DNA of 64,000 nucleotides, from contig BSBM01000994.1 of assembly GCA_027924585.1 (NCBI GenBank), positions 14,779,001 through 14,843,000 on the forward strand, in the 5' to 3' direction. Below, piece after piece: positions 12,417 to 22,803 of the stretch (the first letter of the stretch is position 1; each line of letters starts with the position of its first letter). Below the pieces are notes generated by a model, which did no database searches, was not told the origin of the DNA, and worked only from the letters and a program-made list of their open reading frames with translations. Position numbers and translations under genes: made by a program. The DNA is from Larix kaempferi (taxonomy: Eukaryota > Streptophyta > Pinopsida > Pinales > Pinaceae).

Positions 12417-13977
12417 CTAGAGAAACTACAGCCAAGAATAGACAAATAGAGTGGTAAATGAGCTCCCAACACTAGAGCTGGTATGTCTCACCTAGGAGAG
12501 GCTTGAGACTCCCAAACTATAGTTGGAGGTAACAGAATCAGTTATAGAGACACGCAGGCTTCACTGTGTCGACAAGGTCAAGTCCATTGCACGAACACAA
12601 CTGTGGTATCCAATCCCTATCTGACTTAGGACACAAACAGCATAACCACTACAAGTACCCTGTGTGGTACCTAGGTAAGGCAACTATGTTTACCGCAATA
12701 TAACCAATGCTCAAGGGGACAGTCACAAGTGGGACCTATCATATGGGTAGGGTAGCTAAGCCCGAAGCATAAGAGGACAAACCTCTGGTACCCCCAGATA
12801 TGAACAAATCCTAGATATATCTCCCACGTTCAGCTAGTATCAGATGGATATCTCCTCAACCAACCTCCCGTGACCTCGTGCTTAACTCTGGATTGAGTAG
12901 AGCTTTCTTGAGAACACCGATCTATACCATGGATTCCTTCACTCTCTAGTCAGACACCTAATGTTTCGTTCAGTAGTCTTGGATTGTTAACTCACAATGA
13001 TCTATTCGAAAACTCTAAACCTATGCTAGTTGGTGTACCCTATAAATAAAATAAGTCTAATCAATTTTATGATTAAGCGTTAGTTTTAGTGGTTGTGATT
13101 ACTCAAGGGATATGGTAGTGAAACTAGTGATGTGTAGACTCAATAGTATGCAACATCGTCTAATCCTAGACTCATCTATCCAATAAAACAATGTCACTAA
13201 TATGCAAAATCAGCCAACAATTTCGAAATAAATATACAAACTTTTATCTTTTCAATGCACAAGCAGAACCTAAAATGAAGGCAACAAGCATTCAATGCAA
13301 AATGCAGTACATGGAAATAAAATATTTTTGTATTTTCTCTTATAAACAGAAAGGAAAATGCAAAAAACTAAATGAATATTTTTGTATTTTTTCAATATAT
13401 ATGGAATGAAAAAATGCAAGCAAAATCCTACTATTCAGTCATTGAAGTGTTGAGAAGATCACTAAGACAACCCAACATATCCTAAACAGCAAGACTCAGC
13501 CAAAAGAAAGAGCTCAAAAGGAAGAAACCAAGAGGCTAAAACCAAAGATTGGTAAAAAACCAAGAAGGCTCAACCACAAGAAACTAAGAGATCTGGTCAC
13601 AACCAAGGCATGAAACAGTCAAGAAAGAGGCCAACAAAGACTCAGGAACCAACCAAACTCACCCAGCAACAACCAATAGCCATAAACCAACAAAAGCCAG
13701 AGTTACATGCTACTATTGAAGGAATACCTGCGGGTACCTACGAGCAGTAGTGTAAACAGAGGCGGGTATACGCGGGTAGAACTAAGCGAGCCCTCGGGTG
13801 AGGAAAAGAAAATGGTCAAATAAAGAGTCCAGAGACTCAGAAAAAGCAAGTTTTCTATAGTGTATCTTAACGGCCAATCAGTGACACAGAGCTTCAATAA
13901 ACAACAACTCTAATTATGGACTAATGCTAAAAGATTTTCCCAAACATGGATGTTTTCCCCAGCGTAGTCGCCATTTC
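12417..13977 (-). other. Leader region of gag-only element with PBS-like site
   Basis: About 1.56 kb between the 5' LTR (minus) and the gag frame, without a credible gene. At its LTR end (about 13957-13974) the minus strand reads TGGCGACTACGCTGGGGA. This is placed like a PBS and of the TGGCGA...GGGGA type seen in several plant gypsy elements; I do not assign the primer tRNA. Confidence 0.6.
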
Positions 13978-14918
13978 TATATTGGAGAAAACTCACTATG
14001 GCTTGGGAATACCACAACAGACAGATGACTACCAGAAATCTACTCTATTCTCAAAACAATGCTATTATAAATGACAATGTTAAAATAATGGAGAAATGTA
14101 AGCAACCTCGATCCAACGTTTGATGTAGATCCCCATTGGAGCTTTCAATCCGCGCACATCCAAGCACTTGTAATCTACAAATTAGTCTTGACAACCAATA
14201 TCTAACAAGTACACGTGATATATAAATTACATTAACATTATCAATAACAATGGTACATAATATCATAAGCAAATGTAACCCAATGTATAATAAATGACAT
14301 TCACACCATGAATGGATGAGAATATGAGTATTTCTATTAATGAACAAGAAGAAGTAGAAAGTGATACAACCTCTTGCCGGCAACCAATCTGAACCAAGAT
14401 CTAGATCAATCCACTTGTGTCTCCACCACTTCAATCCTCCATGAAAGGCAAACTCAAACTAGCAAGGAGTTTGGAAGGTGAACATAACTGGTTCACAACT
14501 ACAAAGATCAATGAGTGCAGACTCAAGATAGGGAAAAAAATCCACTAGAGTGCCTTTACTATTCTCTTTTTCCTCCCGTCCATAAGCCATATGTGCTCAA
14601 TATATAGTCCTCTCAAAGGTAGGTGAAAGGACTCATCAAGACGTTACTTGGGCATATGGAGAGCCAAAGGTCACCCAATGACCACTTTTTGGGAGTAAAA
14701 AGTAATAAAATAGTGGTTTTTACCATTTTACTTGATACCCGTGGGTTATATGGATGCAACTCATAGGTACGCATGCTATAGTGATGCAACATGTGGGTAG
14801 GAACAAAAATAGGGTAAACTAGTATCACTGAAGGATGAAAATGGATCCGAGTCACTGAAATTGATCTTACAGGCCAAAGAATGTTGATGCTCACGGGGTG
14901 GAAGATTTGTGTGTAACA
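13978..14918 (-). repeat. 5' LTR of gag-only element
   Basis: 941 bp. On the minus strand it starts TGTTACACACAAATC and ends ...CCAATATA, where the partner LTR has ...CCAATACA, so its last dinucleotide has mutated. It abuts the PBS-like site to its left. Confidence 0.9.
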
Positions 14919-14923
14919 GAGAT

Positions 14924-15630
14924 CACTAGAGGATTGGACAACATCTATAATGTCTTAGAAGATTAAATCAATCCCACCATCGATGGAGAATTGGGGTGGC
15001 AAAGTATCAGTTCAGTGTCATCAGAATCCGATGAGGCTCTAGAGAATTGGAAAAATCAGTTGCATGAGGTATCAGTCAGGATGTGTGCGCAGATCACTCA
15101 ATCATTTAGATGGGTTGCGATGGAAATATGTGATCTACCGACATACAACGGAATAGCTAACCTATAAATATCCATCAATGAGTTTGAAGACAAAGTATCA
15201 GAACCACAATGCCTTCTAGCATTAGAAGAAGCATTGAAGGCCACTCCGACGAGGTGGTGGGCTGCGCACAAGTCTTCAATAACAAAATGGAAACAATGTC
15301 GACAATTAATGGAAGTAAGATTTGAGGAAAATGACTGCTACCAAGGAAAGAAGTATGATGGAAGGATGGATATATGGGATCATCTAGGAAAATGTCAAGA
15401 TACATGGGGGATGAGGCCAAAGCAAGAATGGGTTCATGCATTCATCCACATGTTAGACGAACTGCCATAGAACTGCTATGTCTCACTAGAAATGAGATCA
15501 GGAACAACTATGTGGGAGGATCTAACCACTCTTTTCAGTAACATATGAATTTTTTATGATGAGAATCCTCTAATTGATAGCACGCTGCAGGTAATCCAAG
15601 AAAAGATATTTGAGACATATCTGACTTAAA
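14924..15630 (+). pseudogene. Second gag-like domain of the gypsy element, between protease and RT
   Basis: After the gag-only element the gypsy frame resumes. The segment 15175-15560 reads as a Retrotrans_gag-type domain: ALEEALKATPTRWWAAHK, then RFEEND, KYDGRMDIWDHLGKCQ, PKQEWVHAFIHMLDELP, then a Y-V-S-L-E-M motif and a T-M-W-E-D-L-T stretch. The order F/Y-D-G...D...H...F...W-Y...L...W-E-L is that of plant gypsy gag proteins. The same domain occupies the same place in the minus-strand copy (39600-40143), so it was not brought in by the neighbouring insertion. A stop at 15468-15470 and others break it. Its role is unknown; a duplicated gag or a captured second capsid domain are the obvious options. 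Confidence 0.75.
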
Positions 15631-15653
15631 GACTAATGGGACCATAATGGACT

Positions 15654-16900
15654 GTGACACCAAAGATGATTATGGAAGGTTACAACGTTTTGGGAGGACT
15701 TGATGACGAAAAAGATCCTAGAGCTATCTATGTCCCAGAGTCAGAAGGAAGCCGCGACGTTGAAGCACCAGGTATGGCATTAGACAGATTCAAGCAACCA
15801 TTGAAAATTAAGAAAGTAAATATTGGCTCATTGGAGAATCCAATGTTTTCCAATATTGAAGACCATTGGGATGACACAAAAATTGGGAAGGTCACTGACT
15901 TATTGCATGAATTCCAATATTTGTTCTCGATGAATTTTTTTGAGATGAAGGGAATTTTTGGGGACTTGGGAGAGATGAAGATCCCCCTTAAACTTGATGC
16001 TAATCCAGTGAAGCAGCGACCGTATAGATTGAATCCTAGATACAAAGAGTGAGTGAAGGTTGAGATAGAGGAGATGTGGGATGCAGGGATCAATGAGCCT
16101 GTTGAGGAGTCAAAATGGATCATCCCGATGGTCGTCCAGGACAAGAAGACTTGAGAAGTCCGAATTTGTGTTGAATTAAAGAAGTTGAATGATGCATTCC
16201 TCCATGGTACATTCCCCACACCCTTTACCAATGAAGTACTTGAAGGTGTTGGAGGACAGGAATTATATTCATTCACAGATGGGTTCTTAGGATATCACCA
16301 GATCAAGATTGAAAAAGAAGATTGACACAAAACCACTTTTGTAACAGAGTGGGGATGCTATCATTATACAATAATGCCATTTGGTCCCAAGAATTCCCCT
16401 GCAATTTTCTCAAGGTTAGTTATCACCGCTTTCAAATATTTTATTCACAAGTTCTTGGTGGTGTATATGGATTACTGGACTGCGTATGGGTTAGTTAAAT
16501 ACCATGTTGAGAGCCTCAGGATAATGTTGAAAGATGTTGATGGCATCAGATCTCTTTGAATTTAAAGAAGTGTATGTTTTGTGCACCATTTGGTATATTG
16601 TTGGGACATATTGTCTGCAAGGAAGATATGTTGGTCGATTGAGCCAAGATTGCGATCATTGTCGACTTACCAACACCTATGACTGTAAAGCAACCAAGGG
16701 CCATGTTGGGCCATACAAGATACTTTAGGAAGTTCAGAAAGGGGTATGCAATGATTATTGCACCGATGGAGAAGCTATTAAAGAAAGATGTGAAGTTTGA
16801 ATGGAATGATGAGTGTCAAAAGAGCTTGGAAATATTGAAGGAAAAGATGGTTACTACACCAATATTAGCATTCCTCGACTGGAATAAATAATTCCATGTC
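15654..16900 (+). pseudogene. pol: gypsy reverse transcriptase
   Basis: RT copying element RNA to DNA. Visible in order: a linker ending LLHEFQYLFSMNF, then MKIPLKLDANPVKQRPYRLNP (15978-16040), the thumb-proximal PVEESKWIIPMVVQDKKT with a stop, the DGF.GYHQI box, MPFGPKNSPAIFSRLV (16374 on), and the catalytic region at about 16462, which reads V-Y-M-D-Y where active enzymes have Y-M-D-D. A frameshift lies near 16540-16680. The connection part follows (LGHTRYFRKFRKGYAMIIAPMEKLLKK, 16700-16790). The lost second aspartate plus stops make it inactive; the copy at 38640-39047 keeps YMDD. Confidence 0.9.
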
Positions 16901-17450
16901 CACGTAGATGATTCGTCAATCGCGCTGGGGGTGATATTGGCTCATCATGGAGAAGGGTTGATAGACCATCCTATCATGTTTGCTAGGTGGAATTTGTCGA
17001 CCAAAGAGAGAAAATATACAATGACAAAAAGAGAAGGCTTGGCGATGGTATATGCATTGTAAAAGTTCTAGCACTATCTGCTAGGAGGACACTTAAACAT
17101 GTTTACTGACCAATCACCACTGATGTACCTAGTCAACAATCCTATGTCGGGGGAGGAGATCGGTTGGTGGTTGCTGCTGTTTCAGGAATTTGACTTTGAA
17201 ATAATCGTGAATCCTGGAGGATTGAATGAAGGACCTGACCATCTATCGAGGATCAAATTGGGTGAGGAACCAAGTAGCATTGACGAAGGTATCCCTGATG
17301 TGCAGTTATTTGGAATTGGAATGGTCGATAACCATTATGAACATATTGTTCAACTTTTTTCCATGGGAAGAGCACCTGAAGCATTCACCACTAATCATAA
17401 GAGGCATTTAGTCGTCAAACCTACTGATTTCCAATTGATTGTAGGATAGT
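16880..17450 (+). pseudogene. pol: gypsy RNase H and connection to integrase
   Basis: RNase H degrading the RNA strand of the hybrid. The frame around 16890-17090 gives FHVHVDDSSIALGVILAHHGEG, REGLAMVYAL, then 17099-17449 gives MFTDQSPLMYLVN, the FQEFDFEIIVNPGGLNEGPDHLSRI box typical of Ty3/gypsy RNase H, and a tail reaching the integrase zinc-binding region. The first catalytic aspartate position reads V-D-D and the TDQ box is present. Stops at about 16890 and 17060 break it. Confidence 0.85.
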
Positions 17451-18603
17451 TATACAATATGGGGACAAATGAAATTATTCATCATTGTGTCCTTCCACAT
17501 GAGAAAGGAAGAGTGTTAGTTGAGGCTCATAGTAGGATCACAAGAGGGAATTAGGGAGGGTATGCAACCGCCATAAAGATACTTAGAGCTGGCTTATGGT
17601 GGCCAACACTGCATGGCGATGCAACAGATTACTCCAAGATCTAAGATGTAAGTCAGAGCATGGGTAAACCATCGCGATGGGATGAGATGCCATTGGTGCT
17701 CTAGTTGACATTACAACCCTTTGACAAATGGGAAGTAGAATTTGTGGGACCCATTAAACCACCAAAAAAGAGGATGTGTGTGAGGTACATCATTACTTCG
17801 ACAAACTACCTAACAAGATGGGCTGAAGCAGCACAAGTGAAAGATTCCACAGTTGTGACAACAACAAGATTTATTTTTGACAATGTGGTCACTAGGTTTG
17901 GGTGTCCAAAGATTCTAATGAGTGACCAAGGTACTCATTTTTTCAACCAGACCATCAAAGCAATGATTGAGGAGTTTCAGATTGAGCATAGAAGAAGTAC
18001 TCCATACAACCCACATGAGAATGGAGCAGTTGAAGCACTGAACAAAATTCTGGAGAACGCACTCACTAAGGTGTGTAATAAAAATTGCGATGACTAGGAA
18101 TTGAATATTCCTGGGGTATTATGGGACTATAGAACAACATGCAAAATATTGATAGGCCAGACACCCTTCAAGCTGGTATATAGACAGGAAGCAGTAATTC
18201 CTATGGAGTACATTTTACCTAGTCTGCACATAGCAGCAGTGACATGAATGAGCGACGATGGGGCTATTAAAGAAATATTTGAGTAGTTACTAAAACTAGA
18301 AGAAGATCGCTTCATTGTGGGGTTTCAATAGAAAGTAGAAAAATATAGACAGAAGGCATGGCATGATCACCATGTAAATACAAAGCACTTTCTGTGTGGA
18401 GAAATGGTACTCCTATACATCAGAAAGGTCGCAAAACACCCAGATAAGCTCCAATTGCATTGGCGTGGTCCATATGTCATAAATTTCATTACTGATGGAA
18501 GCGCATTTCAATTGCAAAAGTTTGATGGAACACTTTTGACGAGCTTAGTGAATGGGGTCTGGTTAAAGCCCTATCGGGATAGCTCGATGCACCTCCACTG
18601 AGG
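17451..18603 (+). pseudogene. pol: gypsy integrase with GPY/F C-terminal module
   Basis: Integrase inserting element DNA. The H-H zinc region is at 17470-17560 (HHCVLPHEKGR...EAH). The core in 17705-18097 has WEVEFVGPI, LMSDQGTHF and NPHENGAVEALNK. D74 and E110 are present, but the first catalytic position is glutamate (E12) where aspartate is expected. Then [19 protein letters not shown] and, at 18404-18601, the GPY/F module (HWRGPYVINF...VNGVWLKPYRD). No chromodomain follows. At least five stops interrupt it, so it is dead. It matches 36573-37640 on the minus strand closely. Confidence 0.9.
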
Positions 18604-18639
18604 AAGATAGCAGGTTCCAAAAAAAATGCGCAGTTCGGG

Positions 18640-18690
18640 AATCTGTTGATAGAACTGTGACATAGTTTGAGTTCACCATGAAGTAGGTAC
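18640..18690 (+). repeat. First unit of a tandem array, cut by the copia element
   Basis: CAGTTCGGGAATCTGTTGAT followed by ...GTTTGAGTTCA is repeated beyond the copia insertion as CAGTTCGGGATCCTATCGAT...GTTTAAGTTCA (from about 25772). The copia element landed between two units of about 45 bp. GGTAC at 18686-18690 is its TSD. Confidence 0.7.
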
Positions 18691-19380
18691 TGTTAAATTT
18701 TTAGAATTTACTTCAATCTGATCTAGGATCTTAACTGAGAGAACAACATGTACAGCAAATCTACAGCATATCATTCATGGACACAATAATGCAAGCACAG
18801 AAGAGACACCGAGTTTACTTGGGGAAAACCATAAAGGTGAAAAACCGCAATAACTTCCTCAGAGATAGATAGAGCAATGATACAACTAGAATACAAGAGA
18901 TAGTCTTCTCCTAGCAGCAGAGCCTCCTCCTCCACAAGTGCTCCACTCTCCACAGTGTGAGTGAGAGAATAGAATGTGTAAAATGAGAGAGACACACTCT
19001 CTATTTATACACTAACTTGACTTGACCTTTACTCAACTAGGTCGGCCTCAACTTAACCACTTAACATAAAGCTGACTGGGCCGACCCCCACTAGGGTGGT
19101 CTAATAACCCTTTGACCCACATGGATGACCCCCAATAGGGTGGTCTAATAACCTTTTGACCCACATGACTTATATAGGGCCGACCCAAACAAGGTGGTCT
19201 AATAACCCATCAAGTATAAGTTACGACACTTACAATATAAATGACGACACTTCCATATAGAGGAATAATAACATCTCTATATGAATACAACCACTTTCGT
19301 ATAGAGGATAAATAACATCTCTATAGGAATACAATATACATATATGTGAAATACATTCCGAAGTTACATATACATCAACA
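18691..19380 (-). repeat. 3' LTR of copia copy A
   Basis: TGTTAAATTTTTAG ... CATCAACA. It contains CTATTTATA (TATA box TATAAATAG on the minus strand, near 19003-19011). GGTGGTCTAATAACCC is present three times in a row (about 19090-19210), a short internal repeat of roughly 50-55 bp. Confidence 0.93.
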
Positions 19381-19639
19381 CTCCCTCTTAACTAGGAAGG
19401 TATTTCTCAACACAGGTCTTCTAGCACAAGTCATCTTCTCTGGATCATCGTCACTGCTGCTGCTATCTCAATCAATCTCTGAATCTACTCATCATAGGAA
19501 GTTCTATAGAGACAGTCCTTTTTCATACTGGATGTAGGCCCACCACCTACAGGTCTTCGTCATCACTGGCCATACTGTGGAAATCTTAGGACTTATTACG
19601 TGCGTCACAAAACCTTAAAAGAGTCTCTTGACTAGCAAG

Positions 19640-20230
19640 AACCCTAAAGAGCATCTGAGGCCTTTTTCATCCTGTCCAGATCTCCAGGACTTATTACATG
19701 TGACCCCACCACAAAACCTCGAAAGAGAATCCCAGGACTGATTACGAGCACACAGCTCAACCTATCAGATCTCCCAGGGCACAAATTACATGTGGTCACC
19801 ACAAAACCTTGAAAGAGCATCCCAGGACTGATTACGAGCACAAGGCTCAACCTATCAGATCTCCGCTCAACCTATCAGATCTCCCAAGGCACAAATTACA
19901 TGTGGTTATGGAAAAACCTTGAAAGAGCATCCCAGGACTGATTATGAGCACATGGCTCAATCTATCGGATATCCCAGGGCACAAATTACATGCCATAGGA
20001 CAAAACCTCGAAAGAGCATCTGCCAAATATCCCAGGGCACAAATTATATGCCATAGGAAAAACCTCGAAAGACTATCTGTAGATCTCCCAGGGCACAAAT
20101 TATATGTCCTCCCAAGCAAAACCTCGAAAGAGCATTTGCTAGATGTCCTAGGGTACGAATTACATGCCATAGGCAAAACCTCGAAAGACCATCTGCAAAT
20201 CTCCTAGGGGACAAATTACATGCTTATCTT
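19640..20230 (-). repeat. Tandem repeats in the 3' region of copia copy A (array 1)
   Basis: Units built on CCCAGGGCACAAATTACATG, a variable spacer, then AAACCTCGAAAGAGCATC. Spacing is about 92 bp in one half and about 58 bp in the other. The array lies between the RNase H end and the 3' LTR. The same array is present in copy B (53620-54190), so it predates the divergence of the two copies. Frames running through it are repeat artefacts. Confidence 0.8.
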
Positions 20231-20269
20231 CACAACCTGTTCCACGGCCACAGAGTATCAACCTGATAC

Positions 20270-20930
20270 TCACCATACATCATCCTGATGTACACATGAT
20301 CATCCTGATCATCATCACTGAAACATCCTGCTGCATGTCATCTGGAGTAGCATCCTAAAGCTCGTCATCCATGATCATCCTAGTCATACAATGCATCTAC
20401 CTAATGCATACCAAGTATCTACCTGATACATATCATCATACATGATCCACATGATCATACAGCGTATCCACCTGATACAAATACAAATACATGATACATA
20501 TCACCATACATGATCCACCTGATCATACAATGCATCTACCTGATGCATACCAAGTATCTACCTGATACATATCATCATACATGATCCACATGATCATACA
20601 GTGTATCCACCTGATACAAATATAAATACATGATACATATCACCATACATGATCCACCTGATCAAACAATGTATCCACCTTATACATATACAGATACATG
20701 GTCCAAGCATCCAACATGATGCATATACAAAATACATACAAATGATCCAACTGATCATATCTAGCATCCACCATGATGCATACATACATATACATATAAA
20801 TGATCCAACTGATCATATCCAACATCCAACATGATGCGTACATATATAAATGATCCAACTGATCATATCCAGCATCCAACATGATGCGTATACAGAGAAG
20901 TAACTGGACCATCGTCCTGATGCTCATCAT
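20270..20930 (-). repeat. Tandem repeats in copia copy A (array 2, GATCAT-rich)
   Basis: Two adjoining blocks. ATGCATCTACC...CATGATCCACATGATCATAC recurs 139 bp apart (from about 20391 and 20530). Then units of the type TGATCCAACTGATCATATCC-AGCATCCAACATGATGC follow (20700-20900). They are rich in the palindrome TGATCA. Copy B has the counterpart at 53060-53560. Confidence 0.8.
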
Positions 20931-21005
20931 CCAGCACTTACATCCACAGCCATGTGAAGGATCCTCCTTCCAACATGCTCGGAATGGATTCTCCAAATGT
21001 GTCCA

Positions 21006-22183
21006 TCACTTCTTCCTCGAAGTGTCATCAATCTGAAGAACACCAAGCCTCTCCCTGAAGTACTCAAACTTCACCCTGGCTAGTGGCTTCGTCAGCACAT
21101 TTGCAATCTCCTCATCCATCGCAATGTACAGGAGCTTCATAGCTCCTCTCTACACCATATGCCTGATATAGTGATATTTGATCTCTATGTGTTTCGACCT
21201 GTCATGAATCACTGGGTTCTCGGACAGCTTCACACAACTCTGGTTATCACACAAGATACCAGTAGCATCCAACGGGAGATCAAATAATTCAGATAGTAGC
21301 TTCCATAACCATACTGCCTCACAACTATCTGAACAGGATGCAACATACTGTACCTCAGCTGTACTCAGTTCTACGCAGGACTGCTTCCTGCTGAACCAAG
21401 AGATCACACTTGATCCCATACTGAAGCAGCACCCAGATGTACTCTTCCTATCTGCAGCACTGCCTGCCCAATCTGAATCAACATAACCCTGTAGGTTAAA
21501 CTTTTGATTTGCTCCATACTTGAGCCCATAATCCACTGTACCCTTCAGGTACCTCAGAATATGCTTTACAACAACCAAGTGAACACTCCTCAGATCCATT
21601 AGGAACTGGCTCAATGTGTTCACTGCAAAGCAAATATATGGTCTCGTGTTCGTCAGGTACATCAAGGACCTAATCATCTGACAATACATAGTGATATCAA
21701 CTGGATCAGATGAAGAATCACACATAAGCTTCAGGTTCGATGCCATAGGTGTGGCCATAGCCTTGCAGTCCATCATCCCGAACCTCTTCAGGATCTTTAT
21801 TGCATACTTCCCTTGTCCAAGGAAGATTTCATTTGCACTCTGCCATACCTCCATGCCAAAAACAAATAGTGCATCATCCCCAAGTTCTGCACATATATGA
21901 CTCCCTATCATGTCTCTCAGAACCAAGTGGCTGCTCCACTTCTTCTTCAACTACACCATTCAAGAAAGCTGTCTTGAAATCCATCTGGTGTATCTTCTAT
22001 TTCATCACTTTTATATTTCTCTATGCTGCCATCTGCGGCATGCTTGATCTTGATAGATCCATTTGGAAGTCACAACAAACTTCCCTTCAGCTCTTGGGAC
22101 CGCATCCCAAACATCGTTCTTCATGATCGACGGATCATGGCATTCTTCCCGTATCCTGGGAACTTCAATATCTTCAATAGATA
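21006..22183 (-). pseudogene. pol: copia RT (deleted) and RNase H, copy A
   Basis: Minus-strand frame. The RT start is recognisable: a NDVWDAVP motif, then WIYQ and a KHAADGSIEKYK block. It is then joined directly to IHQMDFKTAFLNGVVEEE, which skips the RT fingers. A second junction at CRTW jumps past the YVDD box. RNase H (21950-21150) is long: FLGQGKYAIKILKRFGM, SLMYLTNTRPYICFAVN, VKHILRYLKGTVDYGL, the GYVDSDWAGSAADRKSTSG active-site block, LSTAEVQYVA, and the CDNQSC box. It ends LARVKFEYFRERLG with a stop at 21006. RNase H reads almost cleanly, but RT lacks its active site, so the pol is non-functional. Confidence 0.9.
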
Positions 22184-22690
22184 ATTTTGTTGCTGAACAA
22201 ATGTTGTAGTTCTTCTTTTGTAGGTGATGGCATACGATCTTTCCTACACAACAAGTTAAATTGCATGATTAGAAAACATCTCATAGTTTTTAGAACAAAT
22301 TATTACACATAAATAAATATGTCATACAGTCATGCAATTATCTTAGCCAATGCTTCAATACAACATTTATCCATATCCCGTAACTTTCTAGATGCCTTCC
22401 AATCTCTACTAGAACATTGTTAAGAGTGTGCACAACTCCCAACATGTCAGCAAAGATGTTTCATTCTAGATAAGTAGAAATGGAATGTTATACAGTTCCA
22501 TAGGCCACTTACCCATGCATATTAGTAGTATACTATTCATCAATGCAACTATTCTAATATGCATAATACACAACCTAATTCTAGGAACATCAGTATATAC
22601 ATTATTGAACAATATTATTTAAACAATAAAATATGCAAGTAATGACAATTCAAATACTTATCTTTGTTTGTTTGTTGGGTTGACTCCCTC
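22184..22690 (-). other. Intron-like segment between integrase remnant and RT, copy A
   Basis: AT-rich and present in copy B (about 51100-51590) in the same place. Short stretches look conserved at codon level in more than one frame (for example N-N-V-L-V-E-I and C-C-I-E-A-L), but no family is recognisable. See findings. Confidence 0.5.
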
Positions 22691-22803
22691 TCAGTCTTTG
22701 CTTCTTTTCTGCAACTCCATTCTTATGTGGATTGTGAGAAGTGGTCAACTCCCTCTGAATATCTGCATCCTTGTAGAAACTACTGAAGTGTGCTCCTTTG
22801 CTT
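22690..22803 (-). pseudogene. pol: copia integrase core remnant, copy A
   Basis: The minus strand reads FYKDADIQRELTTSHNP then HKNGVAEKK. This corresponds to the conserved end of the copia integrase core (F-C-K...I-x-R-x-L-T-T-x-x-P-x-x-N-G-V-A-E-R-K), including the catalytic glutamate. The first two catalytic aspartates and the zinc-binding region were not found upstream. Only this piece survives, flanked by intron-like sequence. Confidence 0.7.

Larger units (their letters stand above)
5941..14918 (-). mobile_element. Non-autonomous gag-only LTR retrotransposon (TR-GAG type)
   Basis: Direct repeats of 940 and 941 bp (5941-6880, 13978-14918) bound 7.1 kb. The flanks GAGCC (5936-5940) and GAGAT (14919-14923) are a decayed TSD, and removing the insert restores alignment of the host gypsy with its minus-strand relative. 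The element reads on the minus strand: its LTR runs TGTTACACA...CCAATACA. Just inside the 5' LTR, TGGCGACTACGCTGGGGA (minus) is a PBS-like sequence. The only long coding frame is a gag of about 1,150 codons (12416-8969). No protease, RT, RNase H or integrase motif was found in either flank of that ORF, so it must depend on another element. The first 205 bp of the two LTRs differ at about 9 positions by eye. Confidence 0.85.

Noticed and set aside
19640-20230. CRISPR-like array of repeats
   Set aside because: The units diverge, spacers are not unique, and the array lies inside a plant copia element with a second copy in copy B.
20594-20996. Minus-strand ORFs rich in M, Y, C, W, I
   Set aside because: They run through the GATCAT tandem array; the repeat period makes them open. 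No domain and the same effect in copy B.
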